From an uncultured Pelagibacteraceae bacterium (GTDB taxonomy: Bacteria > Pseudomonadota > Alphaproteobacteria > Pelagibacterales > Pelagibacteraceae), in assembly GCA_902594235.1 (NCBI GenBank), contig CACJLJ010000001.1, positions 310,001-374,000 of the forward strand: 64,000 bases of DNA, in the 5' to 3' direction. Shown here piece by piece: positions 17,409-25,916 of the stretch. The translations under genes were made by a program, and so were the position numbers. The first letter of the stretch is position 1, and the number at the start of each line of letters is the position of its first letter. The notes under the pieces are model-generated. The model searched no databases. It worked only from the letters and a program-made list of their open reading frames with translations, and was not told the DNA's origin.

Positions 17409-18742
17409 ATGATTTTTTCGTTATCTAACCAACTGACATTAAAGTCTGAATTAACAAATTTTTTGTGATTCAATAGTTTTTTATGCAAAGGTATTGTAGT
17501 TGTAATACCCTCAATAACAAATTCATCTAAAGATCTATTCATTCTCTGAATAGCTTCAATCCTATTTCTTCCATGACATATAAGCTTACATACCATACTG
17601 TCATAGTAAGGTGTAACTTTATATCCTTGATAGATTGCTCCATCAACTCTTGTCCTAAACCCAGATGGTTGATGGCACATTCCAATCGTTCCAGGTGAAG
17701 GTTGAAAATTTTTACTTGGATCTTCTGCATTTATTCTACATTCGATTGCATGACCTCTTGGGTTAATATCAGATTGTTTTAAAGCTGTTTCTCCAGAAAA
17801 TGCTATCCATATTTGTTCTTTAATTATATCTATACCAGTAACCATCTCAGTCACTGGATGCTCCACTTGAACTCTAGTATTCATTTCTAAAAAGTAGAAT
17901 TTGCCATCTTCATAAATGAATTCAACTGTTCCAGCACCTTGATAACCAATTTTGCTTACCATATTTACTGTTTTTTCAAAAAGATCATTTCTGGTTTCAT
18001 CATTTAAAACTGGGCTAGGTGTTTCTTCAATCAATTTTTGATGTCTTCTTTGAACAGAACAATCTCTTTCATGTAAATGAACAGTCCTATTTTTTCCAGA
18101 TAAAATTTGAACTTCTATATGTCTTGGATTTTGAAAAAACTTTTCAATGTATACTTCGTCGTTACCAAAATATTTTTTAGCCTCAGATTTTGCTGTTAGA
18201 AAAAGTTTTTCAAAATCCTCTTCTTTTTTTACTATCTTCATTCCTTTTCCACCGCCACCACCAGATGCTTTAATCAAAACTGGAAAACCAATTTTTTTAC
18301 AAAGTTCTTTAGCCTCTTTGATATCTTTAACACCACCTTCTGAACCTTCAATAATTGGTAATCCATTTTCTTTAGCAATTTTTTTTGCCTGAATTTTATC
18401 ACCCATCATTTCAATATGTTTTGATGAAGCTCCGATAAATTTGATTTTGTTTTCCTCTAAGACTTTAGCAAAATTGGCATTTTCAGACAAAAATCCATAA
18501 CCAGGATGAACTGCTTCAGCATTTGTTAAGTCGACCGCAGATAAAAGTGCCGGAATATTTAAGTAACTGTTGGTAGGTTGATGAGAACCAATACATATAC
18601 TCTCATCTGCTAACTTTACATGCATGCTCTCTCTGTCTACATCAGAATGAACAGCGACTGTAGAAATTCCCCATTCTTTACACGCTCTAATTATTCTGAC
18701 AGCAATTTCTCCTCGGTTTGCAATTAAAATCTTTTTAAACAT
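17405..18742 (-). CDS. accC: Acetyl-CoA carboxylase, biotin carboxylase subunit
   Basis: ATP- and bicarbonate-dependent carboxylation of biotin on AccB, the first half-reaction of malonyl-CoA synthesis. The start FKKILIANRGEIAVRIIRAC, the ATP-grasp glycine loop KASGGGGGKGMKIV, HLHERDCSVQRRHQKLIEE and FLEMNTRVQVEHPVTEM are all diagnostic. Length is 445 residues, as expected for stand-alone AccC. accB ends at the first base of accC, so the two are translationally coupled in the order aroQ-accB-accC. Confidence 0.97.
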   Translation of the reverse strand: MFKKILIANRGEIAVRIIRACKEWGISTVAVHSDVDRESMHVKLADESICIGSHQPTNSYLNIPALLSAVDLTNAEAVHPGYGFLSENANFAKVLEENKIKFIGASSKHIEMMGDKIQAKKIAKENGLPIIEGSEGGVKDIKEAKELCKKIGFPVLIKASGGGGGKGMKIVKKEEDFEKLFLTAKSEAKKYFGNDEVYIEKFFQNPRHIEVQILSGKNRTVHLHERDCSVQRRHQKLIEETPSPVLNDETRNDLFEKTVNMVSKIGYQGAGTVEFIYEDGKFYFLEMNTRVQVEHPVTEMVTGIDIIKEQIWIAFSGETALKQSDINPRGHAIECRINAEDPSKNFQPSPGTIGMCHQPSGFRTRVDGAIYQGYKVTPYYDSMVCKLICHGRNRIEAIQRMNRSLDEFVIEGITTTIPLHKKLLNHKKFVNSDFNVSWLDNEKII

Positions 18743-19170
18743 TATTCTAAAATGATTAAAACCTGGCCAAATTCAACTGGTTGACCATCAGAAACAACTA
18801 TTTGTTTTACAACACCATCTGAAGTTGACGGCACATGATTCATTGTTTTCATTGCTTCAACAATCATTATAGTATCACCTTTTTTGATTTTTTTTCCAAC
18901 CTCTACAAACTTTTTTGCTCCTGGTTCTGGTGCGTGATATGCAGTACCAATTATTGGTGATGTAACTTCAATTCCAGATTTTATCTTAGTTTGCACTTCA
19001 GACGTCTGAGTAGAATTATTATTTGTGTTTGTTGAATTTTGATTGCTTACTGAAATATTATTTTTAGAAACTTTTATTTTTGTATCTTTTTCGGTGTATT
19101 CTAGTTCGGTAAGATTAAACTCATCTAGATAATCACTTAATTCTTTTATTATTTTTTTATCAATTTTCAT
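18742..19170 (-). CDS. accB: Biotin carboxyl carrier protein of acetyl-CoA carboxylase
   Basis: Carries biotin between AccC and the carboxyltransferase. The N-terminal region (IKELSDYLDEFNLTELEYTE) is the usual AccB start, followed by an Asn/Ser/Thr-rich linker (about residues 38-60) and a C-terminal biotinyl domain. The biotinylation site is MIVEAMKTMNHV, with the modified Lys in EAMKTMN. Length is 142 residues. It lies between aroQ and accC with an 11-bp overlap and a 1-bp overlap respectively. Confidence 0.96.
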   Translation of the reverse strand: MKIDKKIIKELSDYLDEFNLTELEYTEKDTKIKVSKNNISVSNQNSTNTNNNSTQTSEVQTKIKSGIEVTSPIIGTAYHAPEPGAKKFVEVGKKIKKGDTIMIVEAMKTMNHVPSTSDGVVKQIVVSDGQPVEFGQVLIILE

Positions 19171-19606
19171 TTTTTAAAAGCTTTTGCAAAGAAATTATGG
19201 CTAAAATATAACCATCAGTACCTAATCCAAAAATACCACCTGTAACTATATCACTTATAAGAGATTTTTGTCTAAATTCTTCTCTTTTGTATATATTTGA
19301 TATGTGTAATTCAATTATCGGCTTTTTAAAAAGTTCAAGCGCATCTCTTATTGCAATAGATGTATGAGTAAAAGCAGCTGCATTTATAATCATTGCATCA
19401 TATTTTTTTCTTGATTCTTGTATCGCATTTACTAATTCTCCCTCGACATTAGATTGTGCAAAATTAACTTCTAATTTTAGTTCTTCACATTTTTTTTTAC
19501 AACTTTCTTTTAATTTATCGAATGTAATTGATCCATATTGTGATTGTTCTCTTTCACCTAATAGATTAAGATTTGGACCATTAATAATAATAATTTTATT
19601 ATTCAT
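19160..19606 (-). CDS. aroQ: 3-dehydroquinate dehydratase, type II
   Basis: Third step of the shikimate pathway. The start IIIINGPNLNLLGEREQSQYG contains the conserved Asn-Leu-Gly-Arg-Glu and the catalytic Tyr. The later IINAAAFTHTSIAIRDAL and ELHISNIYKREEFRQKS carry the substrate-binding Asn, the catalytic His and Arg residues. It is 148 residues, normal for the dodecameric type II enzyme. The aroQ-accB-accC order is common in alphaproteobacteria. The divergent thiS starts only 16 bp away. Confidence 0.96.
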   Translation of the reverse strand: MNNKIIIINGPNLNLLGEREQSQYGSITFDKLKESCKKKCEELKLEVNFAQSNVEGELVNAIQESRKKYDAMIINAAAFTHTSIAIRDALELFKKPIIELHISNIYKREEFRQKSLISDIVTGGIFGLGTDGYILAIISLQKLLKNEN

Positions 19607-19622
19607 TCAGCTTTTATATACG

Positions 19623-19841
19623 ATGAAAAAAATAAAAAAAATAAAAATAAAGGTAAATGGCAAAGTAAAATCAATAACAGAAAATACTAATTTACTAAAA
19701 CTAATGAAAATTTTAAAAATTCCCTTAAAAAAAGTAGCTATTGAATTAAATCAAGAAATATTAGATAAAAAAAAAATGAATAAAATAGTTTTAAAAAAAA
19801 ATGATAAAATTGAAATAGTTCACTTTATTGGAGGAGGTTAA
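19623..19841 (+). CDS. thiS: Sulfur carrier protein ThiS
   Basis: Ubiquitin-like carrier that delivers sulfur as a C-terminal thiocarboxylate for thiazole synthesis. The 72-residue protein starts with a lysine-rich segment, has the expected beta-grasp pattern ([33 protein letters not shown]) and ends in HFIGGG, one residue beyond the usual Gly-Gly. The codons for the terminal glycines (GGAGGAGG) also act as the Shine-Dalgarno sequence of thiG. Confidence 0.92.
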   Translation: MKKIKKIKIKVNGKVKSITENTNLLKLMKILKIPLKKVAIELNQEILDKKKMNKIVLKKNDKIEIVHFIGGG

Positions 19842-19842
19842 A

Positions 19843-20616
19843 TTGAATAAAGACAGTTTTATTATTGGTAAGAAAAAATTTAAATCGAGGTTAATTGTAG
19901 GTACTGGAAAATATAAAAGCATGTCTGATTGTGCTAAAGCTATTAATTTGTCAGGTGCTGATATAGTTACAGTTGCAGTTAGAAGAGTGAATATTACAAA
20001 TAAAAATAAACCGTTGTTAATGGATTATATTGATCCAAAAAAAATTACTTATTTACCAAATACTGCCGGTTGTTTTACTTCTAAAGAAGCACTTAGAACT
20101 TTAAGATTAGCTAGAGAAATAGGTGGCTGGAAACTAGTTAAGTTAGAAGTTTTGGGTGACAAAAAAAATTTATTTCCAGAGATGATTGAGACACTAAAAT
20201 CAACTGAGATTTTATCTAAAGAAGGATTTAAAGTAATGGTATATTGCAATGATGATCCATTAATGGCTAAAAGATTAGAAAATGTTGGCGCGTGCGCAAT
20301 TATGCCTTTAGCGGCTCCAATTGGATCAGGATTAGGTATACTTAATAAAGTAAATATAAGGATAATAAGAAAACAAACTAAGTTACCGCTAATTATTGAT
20401 GCTGGGCTTGGACAAGCATCTGATGCGACTATTGCGATGGAGTTAGGTTGTGATGGTGTATTAGTTAATACAGCGATTGCAAAAGCAAAAAAACCTTTCG
20501 ATATGGCACTTGCTTTTAAAAACGCTGTTATTGCTGGAAGACAATCTTATCTATCTGGTAGAATTGAAAAAAACCTTATGGGAAAAGCTTCATCACCGTC
20601 AGAAGGGATTATTTAG
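19843..20616 (+). CDS. thiG: Thiazole synthase
   Basis: Builds the thiazole phosphate of thiamine from DXP, dehydroglycine or glycine imine, and ThiS thiocarboxylate. The catalytic Lys lies early in the barrel ([12 protein letters not shown]), followed by [27 protein letters not shown] and a C-terminal glycine-rich phosphate-binding region ([34 protein letters not shown]). I place the start at the TTG 5 bp after GGAGGAGG instead of the track's upstream TTG. The 3' end overlaps convergent rng by 8 bp. No thiC, thiE, thiD or thiO lies nearby. Confidence 0.95.
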   Translation: MNKDSFIIGKKKFKSRLIVGTGKYKSMSDCAKAINLSGADIVTVAVRRVNITNKNKPLLMDYIDPKKITYLPNTAGCFTSKEALRTLRLAREIGGWKLVKLEVLGDKKNLFPEMIETLKSTEILSKEGFKVMVYCNDDPLMAKRLENVGACAIMPLAAPIGSGLGILNKVNIRIIRKQTKLPLIIDAGLGQASDATIAMELGCDGVLVNTAIAKAKKPFDMALAFKNAVIAGRQSYLSGRIEKNLMGKASSPSEGII

Positions 20617-22387
20617 CTTTTTTATAAAAATTTTTTTTTCTGAAGGTTTTTTTTTTGAATTTTTTTCTACTTTTTAGGTGTATTATATTTTTAGTGGGTC
20701 CATCCTTACTCAAATTTTCTAATTTTTGATAATGTTCAATTAATTCTATAGTTTTTTTTGATCTATTTTTTAAGTCAATAATATATTCAGGAATGATAAG
20801 ATTATTATCTATAATAATATCTAATTTCATTTTATTTTTTTTCTCAAAATAAGTTAAATCTTCAACAAAATTTTCTTTCATAAAATCTGAAATTTTTTCA
20901 CACACTTTAAGGTCTACAAATTTTGCTTTATTAATTATTGCCTTTAATTCAACTAATTTTAACAATTTTTGAGCAAAAGACTCATCAGTTAAATTGATTT
21001 TCCATTTTATTGCACTTTCTCTTAATCTTTGTCTGGACATTTCAAGTAAACCAAAATTGCTTATTCTACCAATTTGTATACGTGCTCTATCTGATCTACA
21101 TTTTTCTTTGAGTCTTTTTTCAACAAGCCTCCTGTTTCCGTAGCTTAGCATATCTATAAAATCAATTATTATTAATCCTGACAAATCTCTAATCTTTATT
21201 TGTCTCGCTATTTCATCAACAGCCTCTAGATTTGTGTCTAAAGCTGTACTTTCAACATTTTTTTGTTTAATAGAGCTCCCTGAGTTTATATCAATCGAAA
21301 CCAAAGCTTCAGTTGGGTTAATTACTAAGTAGCCGCCTGATTCTAATTTTATTTCGGAGTCAAATATTTGATTTAATTTTTGCTCTATCCCTTCCTCAAT
21401 AAAAAGCGGACTCTTTCCACGATATTTTTTAATTTTTTTTACATGTGAAGGCATCATCATTCTCATGAAATTTTGAGCTTTTTTGTAGCCCTCATTACCC
21501 TCTACAAAAATATTTTTTGTATTTTCATCATACATATCTCTTAAAGTTCTTTTTATTATTTCACTTTCTTGATGAATTAAACTAGGTGCAATTGAATTTA
21601 TTGCATTATCTTTTATTTGGTTCCAGGTATTTTTCAACGAGTCTAAATCACTATTAATTTCATTCTTTGTTTTATTGCTACCGGCTGTTCTAACTATTAA
21701 ACCCATTTCTTTAGGGATTTCAATTTCATTAAGAATAGATCTTATTTTTTTTCTATCTGCTGGATTAAAAATTTTCCTCGATATTCCACCACCTTTTGGG
21801 GTATTAGGCATTAATACAATATATTTTCCAGCGATAGATATAAATGTACTTAAAGCAGCTCCTTTTTGACCTCTCTCATCTTTTAAAACTTGAACCAAAA
21901 TTACTTGATTTGGTTTAATTACCTCTTGAATTTTATATCTTTTATGTTTCGCTTTTTTTTCGGATTTAAAATCTTTTTCTTCAATTGAGTTCTCTTTTTC
22001 TAAATTTTCATTATTTTCAATTGGATCATCTATTTCTAATTTACCCTCAGCAAGACTTTCGTTTTCTTTTGCCTCAACCTCTTTTGAAAGTTCTTCTCTA
22101 GCTTTTTCTTCTTCTTGTTTAATCCTCTCCAAATCACTTTTGGGTATTTGATAGTAATCCGATTGGATATCATTAAATGATAAGAAGCCATGTCTATCTC
22201 TTCCAAAATCTACAAATGCTGCTTGAAGTGACGGTTCTATTCTACTTACCTTTCCTAGGTAAATATTATTTTTTATTAGATTATTTCTTAAACCTTCGTA
22301 TTCGTAATCTTCAATATTGTTACCTGATTTAAGTACAACTCTAGTTTCATTTGGATGCGATGCATCGATATATAAATTTTTTTCCAT
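20609..22387 (-). CDS. rng: Ribonuclease E/G family endoribonuclease without Zn-link
   Basis: Endoribonuclease for rRNA processing and mRNA decay. The N-terminal S1 domain ([20 protein letters not shown]) is split by a long acidic, Glu/Lys-rich insertion at about residues 85-150, as in other alphaproteobacterial RNase E proteins, and resumes at [20 protein letters not shown]. The RNase H-like and DNase I-like core retains the catalytic Asp motifs VSIDINSGS and LIIIDFIDM, then [20 protein letters not shown]. The Zn-link CPxCxGxG expected shortly after this point is absent. The C-terminus ends soon after with a basic tail ([15 protein letters not shown]), without an RNase E-type degradosome scaffold. 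At 592 residues it is between RNase G and RNase E; the symbol is tentative. Confidence 0.9.
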   Translation of the reverse strand: MEKNLYIDASHPNETRVVLKSGNNIEDYEYEGLRNNLIKNNIYLGKVSRIEPSLQAAFVDFGRDRHGFLSFNDIQSDYYQIPKSDLERIKQEEEKAREELSKEVEAKENESLAEGKLEIDDPIENNENLEKENSIEEKDFKSEKKAKHKRYKIQEVIKPNQVILVQVLKDERGQKGAALSTFISIAGKYIVLMPNTPKGGGISRKIFNPADRKKIRSILNEIEIPKEMGLIVRTAGSNKTKNEINSDLDSLKNTWNQIKDNAINSIAPSLIHQESEIIKRTLRDMYDENTKNIFVEGNEGYKKAQNFMRMMMPSHVKKIKKYRGKSPLFIEEGIEQKLNQIFDSEIKLESGGYLVINPTEALVSIDINSGSSIKQKNVESTALDTNLEAVDEIARQIKIRDLSGLIIIDFIDMLSYGNRRLVEKRLKEKCRSDRARIQIGRISNFGLLEMSRQRLRESAIKWKINLTDESFAQKLLKLVELKAIINKAKFVDLKVCEKISDFMKENFVEDLTYFEKKNKMKLDIIIDNNLIIPEYIIDLKNRSKKTIELIEHYQKLENLSKDGPTKNIIHLKSRKKFKKKTFRKKNFYKKAK

Positions 22388-22450
22388 AGTTTGTTATTTT
22401 CTTGATAGTTTGACATAAATAATATTTAAAATTTTGTATTCTTCATTGCC

Positions 22451-22478
22451 TTAACTTTAACAAATTCCTTAATATAAT
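22451..22478 (+). promoter_or_regulatory. Candidate sigma-70 promoter of mrcA
   Basis: TTAACT (22451-22456) and a consensus TATAAT (22473-22478) are separated by 16 bp, and the ATG follows the -10 by only 9 bp. Transcription would start within a few bases of the ATG, giving a nearly leaderless mRNA; no Shine-Dalgarno sequence is seen. Confidence 0.5.
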
Positions 22479-22487
22479 GGAAACAAA

Positions 22488-24821
22488 ATGAATAGGATTT
22501 ATAAGAATATTTTTATAGGGTTTTTAAGTTTATTTTTGCTTATTTCTATTATTATTATAAGCATTTTATGGAATTTTTCGAATAACATACCAGATTATAA
22601 ATTTTTAAAGAATTACAAACCACCAGTTTCTAGTAAAGTTTATTCAGGAGATGGTGATTTAGTTGCTGATTTTTCTAAAGAAAAAAGAATTTTTGTTCCC
22701 ATCAATGCAGTACCAAAAAATGTAATAAATGCTTTTTTGTCAGCAGAGGATAAAAATTTTTTTAAACACCCAGGTATTGATGCAAAAGGGGTTGTAAGAG
22801 CAACAATAAATAATCTTAAAAACATTTTAACCTCAAAAAGATTAGAGGGGGCCTCTACTATTACCCAGCAAGTTGCTAAAAATTTTTTATTAACTAATGA
22901 AGTTAGCTTAAATAGAAAAATTAAAGAGGCTATTCTTGCTTTTAGAATAGAGAGAGCTTTAACAAAAAATAGAATTTTAGAGTTATATCTTAATCAAATT
23001 TACTTAGGTAGTGGAGCCTATGGTGTTGCTGCTGCAAGTTTAGAATATTTTGATAAATCCATTAAAGAACTTGACTATTCTGAAGCAGCATTATTAGCCG
23101 CCTTGCCTAAGGCGCCAAGTAAATACAATCCTTATCGAAATGAAGAATTGGCAAAATTTAGAAGAGACTTAGTGCTTAAAAATTTATTAGATAATAACTT
23201 TATTGATCAAAATCAATTTAACGATTTTAAAAAACAAAAAATTAATTTAAAAAAAACTAAAAAAGTTTTTCTTGAGGATGCACAATATTACATTGAAGAT
23301 GTTAGAAAAAACATTATTGAAAAACTTTCATATGATAAGGTTTATAAACAAGGTTTTAATATAAATACCCCTATTGATTTAGAATTACAATCTATAGCTA
23401 CAAATTCTCTTCGTGATGGTCTTATCGCATACGATCAAAGAAAAGGATGGAGAGGAGCTTTAGCAAATAAAAAATTAAAAAATTGGTCTCTTAATTTGGA
23501 AAAATTTGATTTAGAGGACTCTATAGGCTGGGAATTAGCAATTATTAAAGATGTGAGACAGTTCTCAGCTTTGATAGAGACTAAAAAAAACAAAAATGGA
23601 TATATTAATTATAAAGAAATTTCCTGGACTAAAAAAGAATTTAATGAATTGTTTAAAGTCGGAGACATAGTTTATGTTAAAAAAATTAAAGATAACAAAT
23701 ATTCTTTAAAACAAGTTCCTGAAATAAATGGCGGGATTGTTGTTATGGATCCATTTACAGGAAGAGTTCTTGCCATAAGTGGAGGATTTAGTTTTAAAAA
23801 TAGTGAGTTTAATAGAGCTTCTCAAGCTTTAAGACAACCAGGTTCAGCATTTAAACCATTTGTTTATGCTTTAGCCTTAGAGAATCAGTATACCCCAACC
23901 TCTATGATATTAGACGCACCACTAGTATTAGACCAAGGTTCTGATTTAAAAATGTGGAAACCAGAAAATTATGGAAAAAAGTTTTATGGTCCATCAACTT
24001 TAAGAGTTGGTCTTGAAAAATCTAGAAATTTGATGACTGTGAGAATTGCCCAAAATTTAGGGATAGATAAAATTGCAAAATTTTCAAGAGAGCTTGGAAT
24101 TTATGATAATCCTGAGGAACTTTTATCTATATCCTTAGGTTCAACTGAAACTACTTTACTAAAATTGACCTCAGCTTATTCATCTTTTGTAAATGGAGGT
24201 GAATTAATAAAACCGATACTAATAGATAGAGTCCAAGACAGTGAAGGTAATACTATTGTTAATAATGAAAAAAGATCATGTGTTAACTGTGATCAAATTT
24301 CATACCTAAGTGATGATTATCCAAAAATCAAAAACAACTATAAAAAGATTTTTTCCCCACAAACTGCTTATCAAATAACTTCTATTTTAGAAGGAGTTAT
24401 TCAAAGAGGTACTGGAAAAAAATTAAAAAAATTAAAATTAAATCTTGCAGGCAAAACAGGAACTACAAATGAAAATACGGATGCCTGGTTTATAGGTTTT
24501 ACCTCTAATTTAGTTATAGGTGTATATGTCGGTATGGATAATCCTGCACCATTAGGAAAATTTGAAACCGGTTCAAAAACTGCATTACCAGTTTTTGAAA
24601 ATTTTGTAAAAAAAGCAATCAAGAAGTATGATGCAAGACCCTTTAAAGCATCAGATGGAATAACATTGATGGTTGTAGACCCTTCTACTGGAGAAAAAGC
24701 AAAATTTTCATCCAAAAATACAATTGTTGAGGCTTATAAAAGTCAAAACATTATTGATGGAAAAGTTTTATATTCAAATAAGAATAGATTAGATCCAAAT
24801 AATATATTAAAGTTCTATTAA
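22488..24821 (+). CDS. mrcA: Penicillin-binding protein 1A
   Basis: Bifunctional class A PBP that polymerises and cross-links peptidoglycan in the periplasm. An N-terminal membrane anchor (FIGFLSLFLLISIIIISILW) is followed by the GT51 glycosyltransferase domain with EDKNFFKHPGID and RLEGASTITQQVAKNFLL. The transpeptidase domain carries the catalytic SxxK in PGSAFKPFVYAL, and AGKTGTTNENTDAW as the KTG motif. An intervening ODD-like segment (about residues 290-420) is typical of PBP1a. Length is 777 residues. Its stop codon overlaps the prfB start (TAATG). Confidence 0.95.
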   Translation: MNRIYKNIFIGFLSLFLLISIIIISILWNFSNNIPDYKFLKNYKPPVSSKVYSGDGDLVADFSKEKRIFVPINAVPKNVINAFLSAEDKNFFKHPGIDAKGVVRATINNLKNILTSKRLEGASTITQQVAKNFLLTNEVSLNRKIKEAILAFRIERALTKNRILELYLNQIYLGSGAYGVAAASLEYFDKSIKELDYSEAALLAALPKAPSKYNPYRNEELAKFRRDLVLKNLLDNNFIDQNQFNDFKKQKINLKKTKKVFLEDAQYYIEDVRKNIIEKLSYDKVYKQGFNINTPIDLELQSIATNSLRDGLIAYDQRKGWRGALANKKLKNWSLNLEKFDLEDSIGWELAIIKDVRQFSALIETKKNKNGYINYKEISWTKKEFNELFKVGDIVYVKKIKDNKYSLKQVPEINGGIVVMDPFTGRVLAISGGFSFKNSEFNRASQALRQPGSAFKPFVYALALENQYTPTSMILDAPLVLDQGSDLKMWKPENYGKKFYGPSTLRVGLEKSRNLMTVRIAQNLGIDKIAKFSRELGIYDNPEELLSISLGSTETTLLKLTSAYSSFVNGGELIKPILIDRVQDSEGNTIVNNEKRSCVNCDQISYLSDDYPKIKNNYKKIFSPQTAYQITSILEGVIQRGTGKKLKKLKLNLAGKTGTTNENTDAWFIGFTSNLVIGVYVGMDNPAPLGKFETGSKTALPVFENFVKKAIKKYDARPFKASDGITLMVVDPSTGEKAKFSSKNTIVEAYKSQNIIDGKVLYSNKNRLDPNNILKFY

Positions 24822-25916
24822 TGGAAGATAAATATATAAGTTTTAAAAAAGAAATTGAAAAAATAAATCAAAGAGTTAAGGAGTATCTTTGAAAAAAACG
24901 AAATTCAAAAAAAATTAGAAAAAAATAATTCTCTAATGTTAAAAGCCAATTTTTGGCAAGATAAAGTAAATTCAAAAATTATTGTTAAAGAAAAAAAATT
25001 ATACGAAGATTTAGTTAATTCTTTTAATAGCTCTGCAAAAAAAATGGTTGATTTGGATGAATTATATCAACTGGCAAATGAAGAAAATAATCAAAATATC
25101 AAGGAAGAAATATTTGAAAATATTAAAGATTTAAGAAACGAGGTTAAAAAAAATGAGATAAAATGTTTTTTATCAAAACAGATCGACTCTTCAGATTGTT
25201 ATATTGAAATTCACGCAGGTGCTGGAGGTACAGAGAGTCAAGATTGGGCAGATATGTTGAGAAGAATGTATTTAAAGTGGTCTGATTCTAAAAGATTTAA
25301 ATCACATCTAATAAGCGAGCATAGAGGAGATGAAGCTGGAATAAAATCATCAACAATCAAAATAGAGGGAGATTATGTTTTTGGTTTATTAAGAAGGGAG
25401 TCAGGAATACATAGATTAGTTAGAATTTCACCTTTTGATTCTGGAGCGAGAAGACACACAAGTTTTGCAAGTGTTTGGATATATCCAGTAGTAAATGAGG
25501 ATATTAGTATTGAAATTTTAGAAAAAGATTTAAGAGTAGATACATATCGAAGTAGTGGTGCTGGCGGACAACATGTTAATACAACAGATAGTGCTGTTAG
25601 AATAACTCACATACCTTCAAAAATAGTAGTACAATGTCAGAACGAAAGATCACAACATAAAAACAAAGAGACTTGTATGAATATGTTGAAAGCAAGATTG
25701 TATGACTTTGAAATAAAAAAAAAAGAAAAAGAGGCAGAAACGACGGAGTCTTCAAAATCAGAAATCGGGTGGGGACATCAAATCAGATCCTACGTTTTAC
25801 AGCCGTATCAACTAGTAAAAGATAATAGAACAAATTTTGAAAGCACAAATCCTGACAAGGTTTTAGATGGTGAAATTGATGGATTTCTTGAACAATCTTT
25901 GTATCAAATTAAATGA
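24821..25916 (+). CDS. prfB: Peptide chain release factor 2, programmed +1 frameshift
   Basis: Terminates translation at UGA and UAA. The gene is read in two frames: an ATG overlapping the mrcA stop opens a 23-codon zero frame ending CTT TGA at 24887-24892, and a +1 shift there leads into the long ORF, of which the track shows only the part from 24936. The joined protein has the usual length of about 364 residues. The codon-recognition motif SPF (RLVRISPFDSGARRH) identifies RF2 over RF1. The catalytic GGQ is in SSGAGGQHVNTTDSAVRITH, and GAGGTESQDWADM is also typical. Autoregulation follows from the UGA being RF2's own stop codon. Confidence 0.95.
24878..24892 (+). promoter_or_regulatory. RF2 programmed frameshift site
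   Basis: AAGGAGTATCTTTGA matches the classic prfB recoding site: an internal Shine-Dalgarno (AAGGAG), a 3-nt spacer, then CTT followed by the in-frame UGA. Low RF2 lets the ribosome slip +1 on CTTT and continue into the GAA AAA AAC frame. Spacing and sequence agree with the E. coli element. Confidence 0.95.

Noticed and set aside
17390-17430. GTTGGTT/AACCAAC inverted repeat at the DUF2155/accC junction as a terminator
   Set aside because: The loop would be about 26 nt with no U-tract in the right place, and the arms lie inside both coding sequences.
24936-25916. prfB as a short ORF starting at 24936
   Set aside because: The upstream +1-frame sequence and the 23-codon zero frame restore a full-length RF2 through a standard recoding site, so the short ORF is only part of the gene.
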